From Strongylocentrotus droebachiensis (lineage: Eukaryota > Echinodermata > Echinoidea > Camarodonta > Strongylocentrotidae), in assembly GCA_035222895.1 (NCBI GenBank), contig JAVYIG010002541.1, forward strand, positions 124,001 to 188,000: a DNA stretch of 64,000 bases, in the 5' to 3' direction. Position 1 is the first letter of the stretch. The number at the start of each line of letters is the position of its first letter. Below, in pieces: positions 12,236 to 23,050 of the stretch. The notes under the pieces were generated by a model. It worked only from the letters and a program-made list of their open reading frames with translations. It was not told the origin of the DNA and ran no database searches. The translations under genes and the position numbers were made by a program.

Positions 12236-12776
12236 AAAGTGGGACTGCACTACTTGTGGCTACTTGCGCCCTCTCTGGCACCTGAATATCTTAATGACAC
12301 CCTCAAAATATATACACCAACTCGTAATCTTCGTTCAGCAACCGACACATGTAAACTTAACATTCCCAAATCTAGACTCTCAGCAGCTTAAAAACGCTTT
12401 GCAGTAGCTGCGTCAAAGACTTGGAACAGCATCCCTCTTTCCATAAGGGAAATTACCTGTCTTGCCACCTTCAAAAGATCCCTCAAAACTCACCTTTTTC
12501 CCCAATGATCTATGTGATATATTTTCTGTACTGTACATTTTTTATCTCTTTTCATATATTTGTATTTGTAAGCGCTATGGTACTTATTGTTTTTAGCGCT
12601 CCTAAATATTCAATATTATTATTATTATTATATAGCCATCAATGCCAAAGTGGTACCCATTGATCCCCCATGGTCCCCTTTTTTTATGTTAACTGAGAGC
12701 TGATGAGATAACCACCTGTCAGTGACCACGCAGAGAGGTCTAATACCTCCTGGCCAAACTAGTGCAGATAGGCTTT
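12236..12776 (+). repeat. Dispersed ~220-bp repeat split by a retrotransposon insertion
   Basis: The left half (to about 12274, ending TACTTGCGCCCTCT) and the right half (from about 12632, TAGCCATCAATGCC ... CTAATACCTCCTGGCCAAAC) together match the family at 8396-8600. Confidence 0.6.
12275..12632 (+). pseudogene. 3' end of a non-LTR retrotransposon (reverse-transcriptase ORF tail)
   Basis: Near 12390-12500 one frame reads AASKTWNSIPLSIREITC followed by TFKRSLKTHLF, the typical C-terminal signature of CR1/L2- or RTE-like ORF2 proteins. It ends in an (ATT)n tail. Only the 3' part is present (5' truncation), so it is dead. Confidence 0.75.
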
Positions 12777-12834
12777 AAATACACTGCATTCCTAGTAATA
12801 ACTGATAAGAATATTAATTCAGTCTTTTTACCCA

Positions 12835-13055
12835 GGGTGGCCCAAGGATCAGTATTAGTACAGCCCTTCATGCAGGCCCTGCAATCATTATTACCCCAGC
12901 AATTGCCAGGTACCTGTTTCACACATGGGTGGAGAGTAGCAAATGTGGATTAACTTCTTGCCGAAGAACAATAGTGCTAGGCTGGGTTTTGAACCCTCAA
13001 CCCTAGGATTGAGAGTCAAGTGAATGAACCACTGTACCATGACACCTCCACTCTT
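12835..13055 (-). mobile_element. tRNA-derived SINE (minus orientation)
   Basis: The plus strand shows GGGTTTTGAACCCTCAACCC then GAACCACTGTACCATGACAC, the inverted box B and box A of a tRNA-like head with a weakened box B. The body carries ATTATTACCCCAGCAATTGC and GGTGGAGAGTAGCAAATG, phrases shared with the SINEs at 14260 and 43740. Confidence 0.6.
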
Positions 13056-13149
13056 AATCTTGCCTTGAGAGATTCCTTTTTAGTTTTGTTTCTGAGAAGG
13101 GTTGGCAGGTTAGGAATATAGCGATTCTGGGATTCATGTACGGGGTGAC

Positions 13150-13281
13150 AGAAAGTGTTTCACAAAACTTGTCATCAATGACATCTTTTTGTTATAAACT
13201 AGTGAAATCCTTGCTTCTGATTGATTTTTCACAGATTTTTGTCATTTGTCATTGAAAAAAGGCTTTGTAAAACACCCCTCA
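13150..13281. mobile_element. MITE of the GTTTCACAAAACTTGTCATC family
   Basis: Starts GTGTTTCACAAAACTTGTCA and ends GGCTTTGTAAAACACCCC. The 61685-61831 copy is very similar internally (GAAATCCTTGCTTCTGATTG). Confidence 0.6.
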
Positions 13282-14215
13282 GGTCAGAAGATTATACATT
13301 TTCAAAATTGCGATCAGTCATCAAATCCAAATTGGCAACTTTGTGATTTTTCTTGCAAGGTCCCCTCCCATTTGCTCTGAATATTAAAAAAATCAGAAAT
13401 GTCTATTTTTTGCCCTAAAGATAATTTCCAATCATACATGCACCTTGAATATCACTATTGCAAACATGTTTCATACAACCCCTTCATGAAACAAAGCTAT
13501 GCCCTCATAAAAAACTAAGAAAATGGAAGTCTATGAAAGTGATACTGATTTGTGTTTCACTGATGACAACTACAAACATTCATAACTTTCCTTTTTTTAA
13601 TCGGATAATGCTCAAATATTCACTAATGTGTTTTTCTCATTTTTCTGCTTTTATTAACACCAGCTAATTATCAGGGTGGACTTTCCCTTTAAATGCCCAA
13701 CCTGTGTTTGGATGTTGTTTATTTGTAAATCCAAGTATAAATAACATTGATAATGGAAGTAAATCACTGATATGCATGTACATGCAGATGAAAGCTTAAA
13801 GTAGCTTTGTATACATTTGTTATGACTTTAGGTGCTAGGAGTGCTTTACACATTCTTTTGCAAAATATAAATATGTAGAATATGAATAGACTGTACATAT
13901 TTTCTTTTTAAGAACTAGAATTATGATGTTTTTATCCATTCATTGATTATGTACATCGTTTAATGTGTATGACTCTAATCATATATGTAAAGAGGTGGGT
14001 ACACCTATTGAAATATCTAGCCTTGAACAAAATAAAACAATTTTGAAGCATAGCTCAGTTACCCTTTGTATTTTGTTTATCTTCTGGATTACTGAACATG
14101 ATCACAACTGATTTTGAATAATCAAACTTGGGCAATTTAATGACCTTGTATGTAACCTTGTGCGAGAACGTTACAATAACGTACATGTATTATGTAATCC
14201 AAACATTATTTCTGT
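13282..14215. other. AT-rich intergenic DNA
   Basis: No gene or clear repeat recognised. The candidate PBK polyadenylation site at 14031 lies within it. Confidence 0.4.
14031..14036 (+). terminator. Candidate AATAAA polyadenylation signal for PBK
   Basis: An AATAAA hexamer lies about 1.9 kb after the PBK stop codon. If used, the 3' UTR would include a SINE (12835-13050) and a retrotransposon fragment, so an earlier site is also possible. Weak support. Confidence 0.25.
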
Positions 14216-14735
14216 GGGGCATAATGATGATGCTATGGATTTATATAGCATTTAATACGGAAACCATCTATAAGCGCTTTACAGATATTATTACCCCGGT
14301 CATCAGATTTATTCACGCACAAGTGCACCATCTCCACTCCCTGAGGAGTATTCCTATCACATGGTCACCGTGAGGGCATAGGCAATTACTAACACAAAGG
14401 CTTTCTTCATCCTACCAGGTCCCCATTTTTCTCCTGGGTATGGAGTGGCAAATATAGATTAATGCCTTGCCAAAGGAAAGTAGTGCTGTGTCGGGGATTG
14501 AACCCACAACCTTTGCATTTCAAGTCAAACTAGTACTTAACCACTCGGCTACAACACCTCTAACAATAGTGAAGTATTTTCTATATAGCGTTCATATGGC
14601 TGACTCATGGCCACTCCAGGCACCATTATTACCCTGTTTTTCGCACACAGCTAGTGCTCAAGCATTTGAAGGAATAGTTCCTGCCAGGTACCCATTTACC
14701 GAACCTGGGTGTCACATTACGTGACAAGCTGTGAA
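14216..14735 (-). mobile_element. tRNA-derived SINEs (one near-complete, one partial)
   Basis: TTATATAGCATTTAATACGG, then ATTATTACCCCGGTCATC, then GGGGATTGAACCCACAACCT and CCACTCGGCTACAACACCTC (inverted tRNA-like head) mark a SINE up to about 14562. A second, partial copy follows (14570-14735: ATAGCGTTCATATGG ... CCAGGTACCCATTTACC). Confidence 0.6.
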
Positions 14736-14919
14736 CCAAACGCATCTTTGTATCTGTTGGAGATATCTAATATTAACAAGGTATTTCATCCCGTCCCGTT
14801 CTTTGTTTTCTATTGTTTGTTTTTTTCCACCCTGAATCCCTGATAGTTATAACGAGCTTTTAGTATAACAAGAAAAAAATGTATTCGTCCGAAGGATTTT
14901 GTTGTGAGATAGATTGCGA

Positions 14920-15440
14920 GCGTGTGTGTGTGTGTGGGGGGGGGGGAGGGGGTTGAGAATAAAGAGAGGGGAGGGGGGGAGACTGAAGAGAGAGATGGGA
15001 GCTGACAGAGGGAAGTAGATTTTGTGGTGGTTAAGGATAGAAGAATGAGAGGAGGAACACAAAATGGCGATCATCGGAGGGAGAGAAAGAAGGGAAGTAC
15101 TGAATAAAACTGTGGTAGAAAAATGGATAGAAGGAAAGAGTTTTGGAAGGTGAAATGATTGAGGTAGAGGGAAAAGGGAATTGGAGAGTTCCCAAATCGT
15201 GTTACAGAACAAGATAAAAGAATATAGGCTTACCCGAATGTGAGCAAGAAGCTAGTTGTGAGAGATAGAAAGACAGCTCTGGAAGGTAGGCCTACATGTA
15301 GTAGCAAATTCATATCGCTGGAAGGTAATTAGATAAACTATGTCTAAAGCGGGAGAGAATAATACATGTAATAATAATAATAATAATAATTATGTTTACT
15401 TCTACTGCTGCTACTACTACGAGTTCTACTTCTACTACTA
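14920..15440. repeat. G/GA-rich tract, dispersed repeat copy and AAT/TAC microsatellites
   Basis: GT and G runs (14925-14945) lead into the copy of the 10235 repeat (about 15000-15350), then (AAT)n (15368-15390) and a (TAC)n-like tract to 15440. Confidence 0.7.
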
Positions 15441-16019
15441 CTCGTATGACAAAAGGCAACTATTTCCCGAACATTAGTATCGTCTTTCTTCAATAAAAAT
15501 AAAAACACTGCACGTAAAACGAAGCATTTCTTTTATAGGAATGATGATTAAGATTAAGGTGATGCATGCCTAAGCCTACATGTTTTCAGTTTTCTCGTCT
15601 ATATTTCGTTTATTCGCGAATATACAGTCTGGAATAACCTGCCACAACATGTATATCAATAAAGAAATCTCTGATGCTCCTAATTCTTTTTAATGTTCCG
15701 CGGCCCAACACCCCCCCCCCCCAGGGGCGTCGCTAGACCTTTTTCAGTGGGGGGGGGGGGGGTGTAGAGGCCAACGATAACCGACAAAACTAGCGACCAA
15801 TTACCGACAAAATTAAATGTCCAATATCTACAAATTTAACCCTATAAACCCGGGGCCGAAGGCTAAATTGGACTATCTATAGTACTTGCATATGCGCAAA
15901 TGGTCATTTTCCTCGACTGAATTATTTCGTCAACTTAGTCAGCATCATAGCTGATATATTTTAATGCAGGCGCGGAGCTAGGATCTTATTTTAGGGAGAG
16001 CGGTAGTGAGGAAGCGAAT

Positions 16020-16484
16020 CACTTAAAGAGCGCTCATAAGGGGGTGTGGGTGATAGGCCTCTAAATTATTAGGAAAAGAGGACGATTTATTGTACCGTCT
16101 TTCTCGACTGTTAATCCTTGTCTAAATGAAGTTCCCCCCCCCCCTCCCGCGCGAAAGCTTTGACGTGTCATTAAATTATTTTGAAAAGAAGACGATTTGC
16201 TGTACCGTTCTCTACTGTTAATTCTTGTCTGAATTCAGTTTCACCCCAACGTTTTGGCGTTTCATTTAATTATTAGTTCTCTCCTTTTGCGCGAAGCGCG
16301 GATTTTTTTTTTGGGCGTTTCATCACAATATATAGACAGGAAGACGATTCGTCGTACCGTTTTCGACTCTTATTACTCCCTATTCATCTGAATTCAGTTT
16401 TTCCCCTCTCGCGCGAAGCGCGGAAGCTTTGACGTTTCATCAAATTATAAGAGAAAGAAGACGATTCGTTTGTACCGTTTTCGA
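16020..16484 (+). repeat. ~108-bp satellite units, array 1
   Basis: Units with GACGATTCGT, GTACCGTTTTCGACTCTTA, a C-run, GCGCGAAGCGCGGAAGCTTT and GACGTTTCATCAAATTAT in fixed order. The array stops abruptly at about 16484 and resumes at about 20250. Confidence 0.8.
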
Positions 16485-17385
16485 CTCTTAACCCATATCC
16501 GCCTAAGGCATTATACTATGCAAACGCCGTCCGTACCTAGCCACCACACACAAATATTCGCACTAACAGCATTTTTCACTTCACATCTCTCTCAAAGACA
16601 CAACAAATATCGGAAAGTTGACAAATTATGTATCAAAAGAAAGAGCATAAAATTGCCTTTATTATGATATAAATTTCAATGCATTTTGACAAATAAAAAA
16701 GATATACCAGTTGACCGAAGTTATATATGAGTTATGAAAATATGAATAATAAATATCAACTTGATATTCTTTCATAAATCAAAAATATTTTCCTCCTCTG
16801 AATTTAGACTTGAATATCATTTTCGAAATATTCAAAGCAAGAGCTGTACAGTGATATATAATACATGCATATTGTGACCTTCTAAGTATGAATAATTGAA
16901 GAAGTAAAAAATAATACAATTGCTCTGTTTATGATAAATGGTGTCTTTTCTATACAAATGTTATCTACTGAGGGAAGAATGTTCTTTACAATATTCTTTG
17001 AAATGGGGTACCACATCCACCCCTATCAATGCATATCTTTTAGGATGAACTGACATCAATTTGTTGCAAACATATCACAAATACATATGTATACTTATAT
17101 AAACAAACGTCATAATTACGAATATAATACATTTTCTTTGTAACCCTTTATTTCTTTTCAAAAATAAAGTTATTCAAACATAGGTCTAGTTTTTGTTATT
17201 ATTTGAATGTTTTTCTACATTACAATGAAAGAAACTTTCTTGTACTTTGTGAGATTGAATACATGTATTTACATTACAAATGATGAATCAGCATTCTGAA
17301 CCTTGATCAATGAAAATTATTTTCATCAGAGAAATAAAAAGAGTTGTGTTCCCGCCTCCATTTGTCTTTATTTACTGGATCATCA

Positions 17386-17520
17386 TCAATCATCATCAAT
17401 TTCATCAAAGTCAAGGTATCCTCCAGCATTCAGTTTTTCTGCAATCAGTTTGCGAACCAGTTTTAGAGATATATTGTCAGTTTCTGAATCAGAGGAATCA
17501 TATTCTGATGATGAAGCCAT
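17386..17520 (-). CDS. Unidentified small acidic ORF, 44 residues
   Basis: Reads MASSSEYDSSDSETDN, then a basic amphipathic stretch LKLVRKLIAEKL, then YLDFDEIDDD and stop. Composition is biased (Ser/Asp ends around a helix-like centre), unlike random AT-rich sequence. An AATAAA follows about 20 nt after the stop on the minus strand. I do not recognise the family. It could be a small captured gene, the last exon of a larger lost one, or chance. The region 5' of it is broken by the palindrome at 17569-17700. Confidence 0.3.
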   Translation of the reverse strand: MASSSEYDSSDSETDNISLKLVRKLIAEKLNAGGYLDFDEIDDD

Positions 17521-17568
17521 TGATTGACTTCATAAAGTCCAAGTTTTCCGGCACCACAAGGCCAGGGC

Positions 17569-17700
17569 TAGACCGAATTTTTCTGTCTCTTTCGTTCGTT
17601 AGCCTCTGATTTGGGTAAGGTCGGCTCTCTCTTTAAAGAGAGAGCCGACCTTACCCAAATCAGAGGCTAACGAACGAAAGAGACAGAAAAATTCGGTCTA
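17569..17700. mobile_element. 132-bp perfect palindrome with 9-bp target duplication
   Basis: Two 66-bp arms are exact inverse copies meeting at 17634/17635 (CTCTCTTT|AAAGAGAG) with no loop. The outer ends are TAGACCGAATTTTT. The 9-mer GGCCAGGGC lies immediately outside both ends (17560-17568 and 17701-17709), which marks a transposition-type insertion. Confidence 0.85.
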
Positions 17701-18008
17701 GGCCAGGGCAGGCTATAAATTGATCGAATAATCTTTCTTTATTCTTACAGCAGAGTCAACAGATGGGACTAAAGTGAATGAAATAACTTACGAATACGAT
17801 TGTCTTTTTCAAAGTTTATTCGAGAAAAGGTCAAGGAATTACTCATAAAACACGATAAGATATCCCAAATACAACGCGGCGATGTTAGCGTGCATTCATA
17901 GTCGCCCTGGTAACGAAGGGATCGGTGCCGAAATATGTGAAACAATTGCACATTTTATCGAATGAATTTATAGCTTTCTAGACTTCGGTAGATAACACTG
18001 TAGCTTTG

Positions 18009-20068
18009 GGGTCCAGACAGCTCGCCACAAAGACAACCCGCCCCAAGACAACCCGCCACAATACCCTGGACATCCCGCCACAATACCCTGGACAACCCGC
18101 CACAATACCCTGGACAACTCGCCACAGCCTTTTCGGACAACTCGCCACACTTTTTCCCATCATGATTTCTAGATCTAAAATGAAATGAAATTGTCATTTT
18201 TCATGATTTTCGTGCTTTTATAAACACAATCATTACAAAGAATAAAGAATAAAGTTGATTTCCCTAATTGTAACAATAATATATATTGAAATGAAATTGT
18301 AATTTTTCATGATTTTCGTGCTTTTACTTTTTCAGTTTTCAAGTTTTTTATTTCTGCATTTTCCATAAACAATAACAAAAATAACAATGAATACATTTTA
18401 GCAATATAATGATAAGTAATACAAGTAGTAATTCATATAAATAAATAAATATAAATAATCAATAGTACAATTAATCGTATTTGAAAAGAAAGAAAAGGGG
18501 GAGAATGCAGAAGACCGATATCGTAAGCAGAGCTTGAAATGATACCGGCCTCACAAAAGGAGGAGAGGAGACAGGAAGAGAGAGAGGGTGAAGAGAGTGC
18601 TGTGCAAAGTGAAGAGTGCACTGCGCGAGCTCCTCAATCTAAAAAATAATTTCCTTTTTATATACAAATAAACAATGAATATTAAAACAAAATAAATGTA
18701 GTATATTATGACCAGAATCTAATTTTCATACCTTATCAATAAATATTCTTTCATCTTCACTTTAAAGGAAACAAGTGTTGTACATAATTTTAATGTTATA
18801 AGCAAGGAGTTCCACACATCGGGTCCATTGTGTCTTATTGATTTTTGTGCCAAAACAATTTTAGGGTTAGTTAAATGAAAATCCATAGAGTGCCTCGTGG
18901 GGTACGAATGTACATTAACATTATGAATATAAAAATCATGAAAGGACTTAGGAAGTAAGTTGGAGACATATTTATACATACAAATAGCTGTTTGAAAAAT
19001 GTGCATATCAGTTACTTTGAGAGTTTATAAACACAGTCATTACAAAGAATAAAGTTGATTTCCCTTGTAACAATAATATACATTTGATCTAGAGGTATAA
19101 CAGCTGCATTTTTCTGTCCCAGAATTTTTTTAATGGTAGGATACTGGAAGCACTGGCGTACTGAGAATGCCGCCTCTGACTGTGGGCAAAAGTGCGAAAC
19201 CAACCCAGAAAATCTAGAAATAAACAAAATTTCAATTTTATTTCGCGGGTCAACTGCCCCCTCCCCCATCAGTACGCCAGTGTTTCCAGTAGGCCTATCC
19301 TTCTATGAATTCCTACCATTACAAATTATCAGAAGGGAAAAGGACATGTACAAAGGATAAGGGGGCACTTTAGGGGAACCTGGAAAAGTGGGGGCACAGT
19401 GTCCCCCCCCCCCAACCAAGAATGCCGCCTCTGACGAAACTAACCCAGAAAATCTAGAAATAAACCACATTCCAATTTTATTTCGCGGGTCAACTGCCCC
19501 CCCCCCCCCCCTCTATCAGTACGCCAGTGCTTCCAGTATCATACCATTAAAAAAATTCTGGGACAGAAAAATGCAGCTGTTATAGACCTCTAGATCAAAA
19601 GTATATTATTGTTACAAGGGAAATCAACTTTATTCTATGTAATGACTGTGTTTATAAAAGCACGAAAATCATGAAAAATGACAATTTCATTTCAATATAT
19701 ATTATTGTTACAAGGGAAATCAACTTTATTCTTTGTAATGACTGTGTTTATAAAAGCACGAAAATCATGAAAAATGACAATTCATTTCAATATATATTAT
19801 TGTTACAATTAGGGAAATCAACTTTATTCTTTATTCTTTGTAATGACTGTGTTTATAAAAGCACGAAAATCAAGAAAAATGACAATTTCATTTCATTTTA
19901 GATCTAGAAATCATGATGGGAAAAAGTGTGGCGAGTTGTCCAAAAAGGCTGTGGCAAGTTGTCCAGGGTATTGTGGCGGGTTGTCCAGGGTATTGTGGCG
20001 GGATGTCCAGGGTATTGTGGCGGGTTGTCTTGGGGCGGGTTGTCTTTGTGGCGAGTTGTCTGGGATTC
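18009..20068. mobile_element. 2.06-kb foldback element with 22-bp subterminal iterons and 9-bp target duplication
   Basis: GTAGCTTTG occurs directly outside both ends (18000-18008 and 20069-20077). Long inverted arms (about 18009-18327 and 19620-20068) each start with 5-6 units like GTGGCGGGTTGTCCAGGGTA spaced about 22 bp, followed by ~95-bp repeats (GTTATAAACACAGTCATTAC-like). The centre holds a retrotransposon fragment (18328-19018) and a second pair of inverted segments (19019-19640). No transposase. Confidence 0.8.
18328..19018 (-). pseudogene. 5'-truncated non-LTR retrotransposon fragment (RT C-terminus)
   Basis: The minus frame 18719-19006 contains YKYVSNLLPKSFHDF, VHSYPTRHSMDFHLTNPK and IRHNGPDVWNSL, followed by FKVKMKEYLL, the typical tail of Jockey/CR1-type reverse-transcriptase ORFs. 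Low-complexity 3' UTR-like sequence reaches 18328. It interrupts the inner part of the foldback element. Confidence 0.7.
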
Positions 20069-20621
20069 GTAGCTTTGTATACAACGACAAACTCGTACAG
20101 CACTGTGGGATAGCAGGTCAGAGTTCACAATGTTATACAAAAGCCATTTTCAATGACGTCATTCTCGCGGCAAGCTTGACTACGGAATTTTCCGTACTTC
20201 GGCGTTTGCAGCATTCGCGGCTTCTACGGGAAATCCCGTAGATCGGCGGATTTGGTGTACTGTTATCGACTCTTATCTGAATTTAGTTGTCCCCCTTCCG
20301 CGCGAAGCGCGGAGGTTTTGACGTTTCCTTAAATTATTAGAGAAAGAAGACGATTCGTTGTACCGTTTTCGACTCTTAATAAGCCCTATTTGTCTGAATT
20401 CAGTTTCCCCCTTTAGCGCGAAGCGCGGAAGCTTTGACGTTTCATCAAATTATAAGAGAAAGAAGACGATTCGTTTGTACCGTTTTCGACTCTTAATAAG
20501 CCTTATTTGGTGTACTGTTTTCGACTCTTAATTCTAATCTGAATCTAGTTATCCCCCTTCCGCGCGAAGCGAGGAGGGATTGACGTTTCCTTAAATTATT
20601 AGAGAAAGAAGACGATTTGTT

Positions 20622-21064
20622 CAGGCGCGGATCTACGGGGGGGGTTTAGGGGGTTTAAACCCCCCCCTTGGGCGGCCCAAAAAAAAAAAAAAAAAAAAAA
20701 AAAGGAAAAAAAAAGAAAAAAAAAAAGAAAAAAAGAAAGAAAAAAGAACGCACACTGGAGAGAAACCCTTTCAAGTGCAAATATTGTGAGAAGATATTCA
20801 ACTCATCTGGTAACTTAACCAAACACATGATAACTCTGGATATAACTGTGTATTCAACTGTTACTTGATTTAAAAAGACGTTATCATGCACTGCTTTTTA
20901 TGGTCTCCATTGTGTTAATAGATGCCAGGAAAACATCACTTACGGGGTTCAAATAAACACCCAAAAAAAATTCGGCTCGCCGCTTCGCGGCTCGTGGACG
21001 ATGCTCCGCATCGTCATTATTTTGGTCAAACCCCCCCCTTAGCAAAAAGCTAGATCCGCCCCTG
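20622..21064. mobile_element. 443-bp hAT-like element nested in the satellite
   Basis: Ends CAGGCGCGGATCTACGG and, inverted, CAGGGGCGGATCTAGC. TTGTT occurs at both borders, a partial match to a duplicated site. The interior holds a G-run, an A-rich tract (20680-20745) and a zinc-finger fragment (20745-20840). Confidence 0.7.
20745..20840 (+). pseudogene. C2H2 zinc-finger fragment captured in a transposon
   Basis: One frame gives the classical linker RTHTGEKPF. One base later the next frame gives FKCKYCEKIFNSSGNLTKHM, a C2H2 finger with both cysteines and the first histidine. The shift and the missing second histidine show decay. It lies directly after an A-rich stretch. Confidence 0.65.
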
Positions 21065-21989
21065 TTGTTGTACCGTGTTCGACTCTCAATAATCCCTATT
21101 TGTCTGAATTCAGTTTCCCCCTTTAGCGCGAAGCTTTGAAGCTTTGATGTTTCCTTAAAATATTAGAGAAAGAAGACGATTCGTTGTACCTTACTCGACT
21201 CGCCTAAATGAAGTTTTCCCCTTCCGCCATATGCGGATTTTTTTTGGGGGCGTTTCGTTACAATATAGAGAAAGGAAGACGATTCGTCGTACCGTTTTCG
21301 ACTCTTATTACTCTCTATTCATCTGAATTCAGTTTCCTTCTCTCGCGCGAAGCGCGGAAGCTTTGACGTTTCATCAAATTATAAGAGAAAGAAGACGATT
21401 CGTTTGTACCGTTTTCGACTCTTAATAAGCCTTATTTGGTGTACTGTTTTCGACTCTTAATTCTTATCTGAATTAAGTTGTCCCCTTCCGCGCGAAGCGC
21501 GGAGGTTTTGACGTTTCCTTAAATTATTAGAGAAAGAAGACGATTCGTTGTACCGTTTTCGACTCTTAATAAGCCCTATTTGTCTGAATTCAGTTCCCCC
21601 CTTTAGCGCGAAAGCTTTGACGTTTCATCAAATTATAAGAGAAAGAAGACGATTCGTTTGTACCGTTTTCGACTCTTAATAAGCCTTATTTGGTGTACTG
21701 TCTTCGACTCTTAATTCTTATCTGAATTTAGTTGTCCCCCTTCCGCGCGAAGCGCGGAGGGATTGACTTTTCCTTAAATTATTAGAGAAAGAAGACGATT
21801 TTTTGTACCGTTTTCGACTCTTAATAAGCCTTATTTGTCTGAATTCAGTTTCCCACTAGCGCGAAGCGCGGAAGCTTTGACGTTTCCTTAAAATATTAGA
21901 GAAAGAAGACGATTCGTTGTACCTTACTCGACTCGCCTAAATAAAGTTTTCCCCTTCCGCGCGAGGCGTGGATTTTTTTTTTTTTTTTT

Positions 21990-22020
<31 letters not shown>

Positions 22021-22369
22021 GTTTCGTTAAAATATAGAGAAAGGAAGACGATTCGTCGTACCGTTTTCGACTCTTATTACTCCCTATTCATCGGAATTAA
22101 GTTTCCCCCTCTCGCGCAAAGCGCGGAAGCTTTGACGTTTCATCAAATTGTAAGAGAAAGAAGACGATTCGTTTGTACCGTTTTCGACTCTTAATTAGCC
22201 TTATTTGGTGTACTGTTTTTGACTCTTAATTCTTATCTAAATTTAGTTGTCCCCCTTCCGCGCAAAGCGCGAAAGTTTTGACGTTTTATTAAATTATTAG
22301 AGAAAGAAAGACGATTCGTCGTACCGTTGTTGACTCTTAAACCTTGTTTGAATTTAGTTTCCCCGAAAA

Positions 22370-23050
22370 TTTTAAACCTCTCATTTCTTTAGCTGATATT
22401 ATAGGAAAGTGAAACTTCGAGAAAATACAAGTATTGTAGTTATAGTCACTCTCGAAGTCGTCACAGCGGATAAAAAGTCACAGTTCGTAGGGAAAAAAAC
22501 TTGTCGGCCGACCGACAATATACATCTCACCGACTTCAAACTTCTGCATTGATATAGTACACGAGGATCGAGCAAGAATACCGACACAGCTGACCCGACA
22601 TAGCAACATATTTACCCGTGTCTTTCTTGCTCCCTCGACGAGACGACTCCACCCAACAACCCCTTCTCTCTTTTACTCCCACTCCTCCTCTCTCAGGCTC
22701 TTCTCTCTCCTCTCTTTCACTCCCGTTTCTTTTGTTTCCCTTTTACTTTGTTTTTAAACTTTTTTCCCTTTTCTTTCTTTTCCTTTCTTTCCTCCCCTCT
22801 CTCTTTTTCTTTTTTCTCTTTCTTTCTTCCCTTTTCTTTCCTTTCTTTTCCTTTCATTCCTTTCTTTTCCTTTCTTTCTTCTCTTTTCCTTTTCTTTTTT
22901 CTTTTCTTTCCCTCTCTTTTTTTCCCTCCCCCTTTTCTCTTTTTTCCCGACGGCAGCGCAATTTTACCGACAATATCCTGACAGGTGGGGGGGGGGGTGT
23001 CGCACCCCCCCCCCCCCCCACACCCCCCCCCCCCTTTGGCGACGCCCCTG
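22370..23050 (+). repeat. Right domain of the satellite-carrying hAT element
   Basis: Nearly identical to 54040-54729, including CTGATATTATAGGAAAGTG, the ACTTGTCGGCCGACCGAC region, a polypyrimidine tract and C/G homopolymers before the terminus. No coding function is clear; open frames through the polypyrimidine tract are composition artefacts. Confidence 0.8.

Larger units (their letters stand above)
16490..20245. mobile_element. 3.75-kb block inserted in the satellite array
   Basis: Interrupts the satellite between GACTCTTAA (left) and TTTGGTGTACTG (right). The ends ATCCGCCTAAGG and, inverted, ATCCGCCGATCT are weakly alike. Contents: AT-rich DNA 16500-17300, a 44-codon minus-strand frame, a 132-bp palindrome, and a 2.06-kb foldback element. 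The whole may be a captured gene region. Confidence 0.45.
20250..22360 (+). repeat. ~108-bp satellite units, array 2 (largest)
   Basis: About 17-18 units of the same repeat as array 1, many with the inverted core CCGCGCGAAGCGCGG, AGAGAAAGAAGACGATTCGT and ACCGTTTTCGACTCTTAAT. Some units differ by deletions around the core (e.g. GCGCGAAAGC), and a T/G homopolymer lies at 21970-22020. Interrupted at 20622-21064. Confidence 0.85.
15722..23050 (+). mobile_element. 7.3-kb hAT-like element with nested insertions
   Basis: Left end CAGGGGCGTCGCTAGACC and right end GCGACGCCCCTG (inverted CAGGGGCGTCGC) match the clean copy at 52716-54729. Eight Cs lie outside each end, consistent with an 8-bp target duplication, though homopolymers make this weak. 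Inside, in order: a left domain shared with 52745-52880, 108-bp satellite units, a foreign block 16490-20245, more satellite units (20250-22360) interrupted by a smaller hAT element at 20622, and a right domain (22330-23050) with a polypyrimidine tract. No transposase is recognisable. Confidence 0.7.

Noticed and set aside
20655-20891. Poly-Lys and poly-Phe frames
   Set aside because: Products of an A-rich tract; only the zinc-finger remnant is informative.
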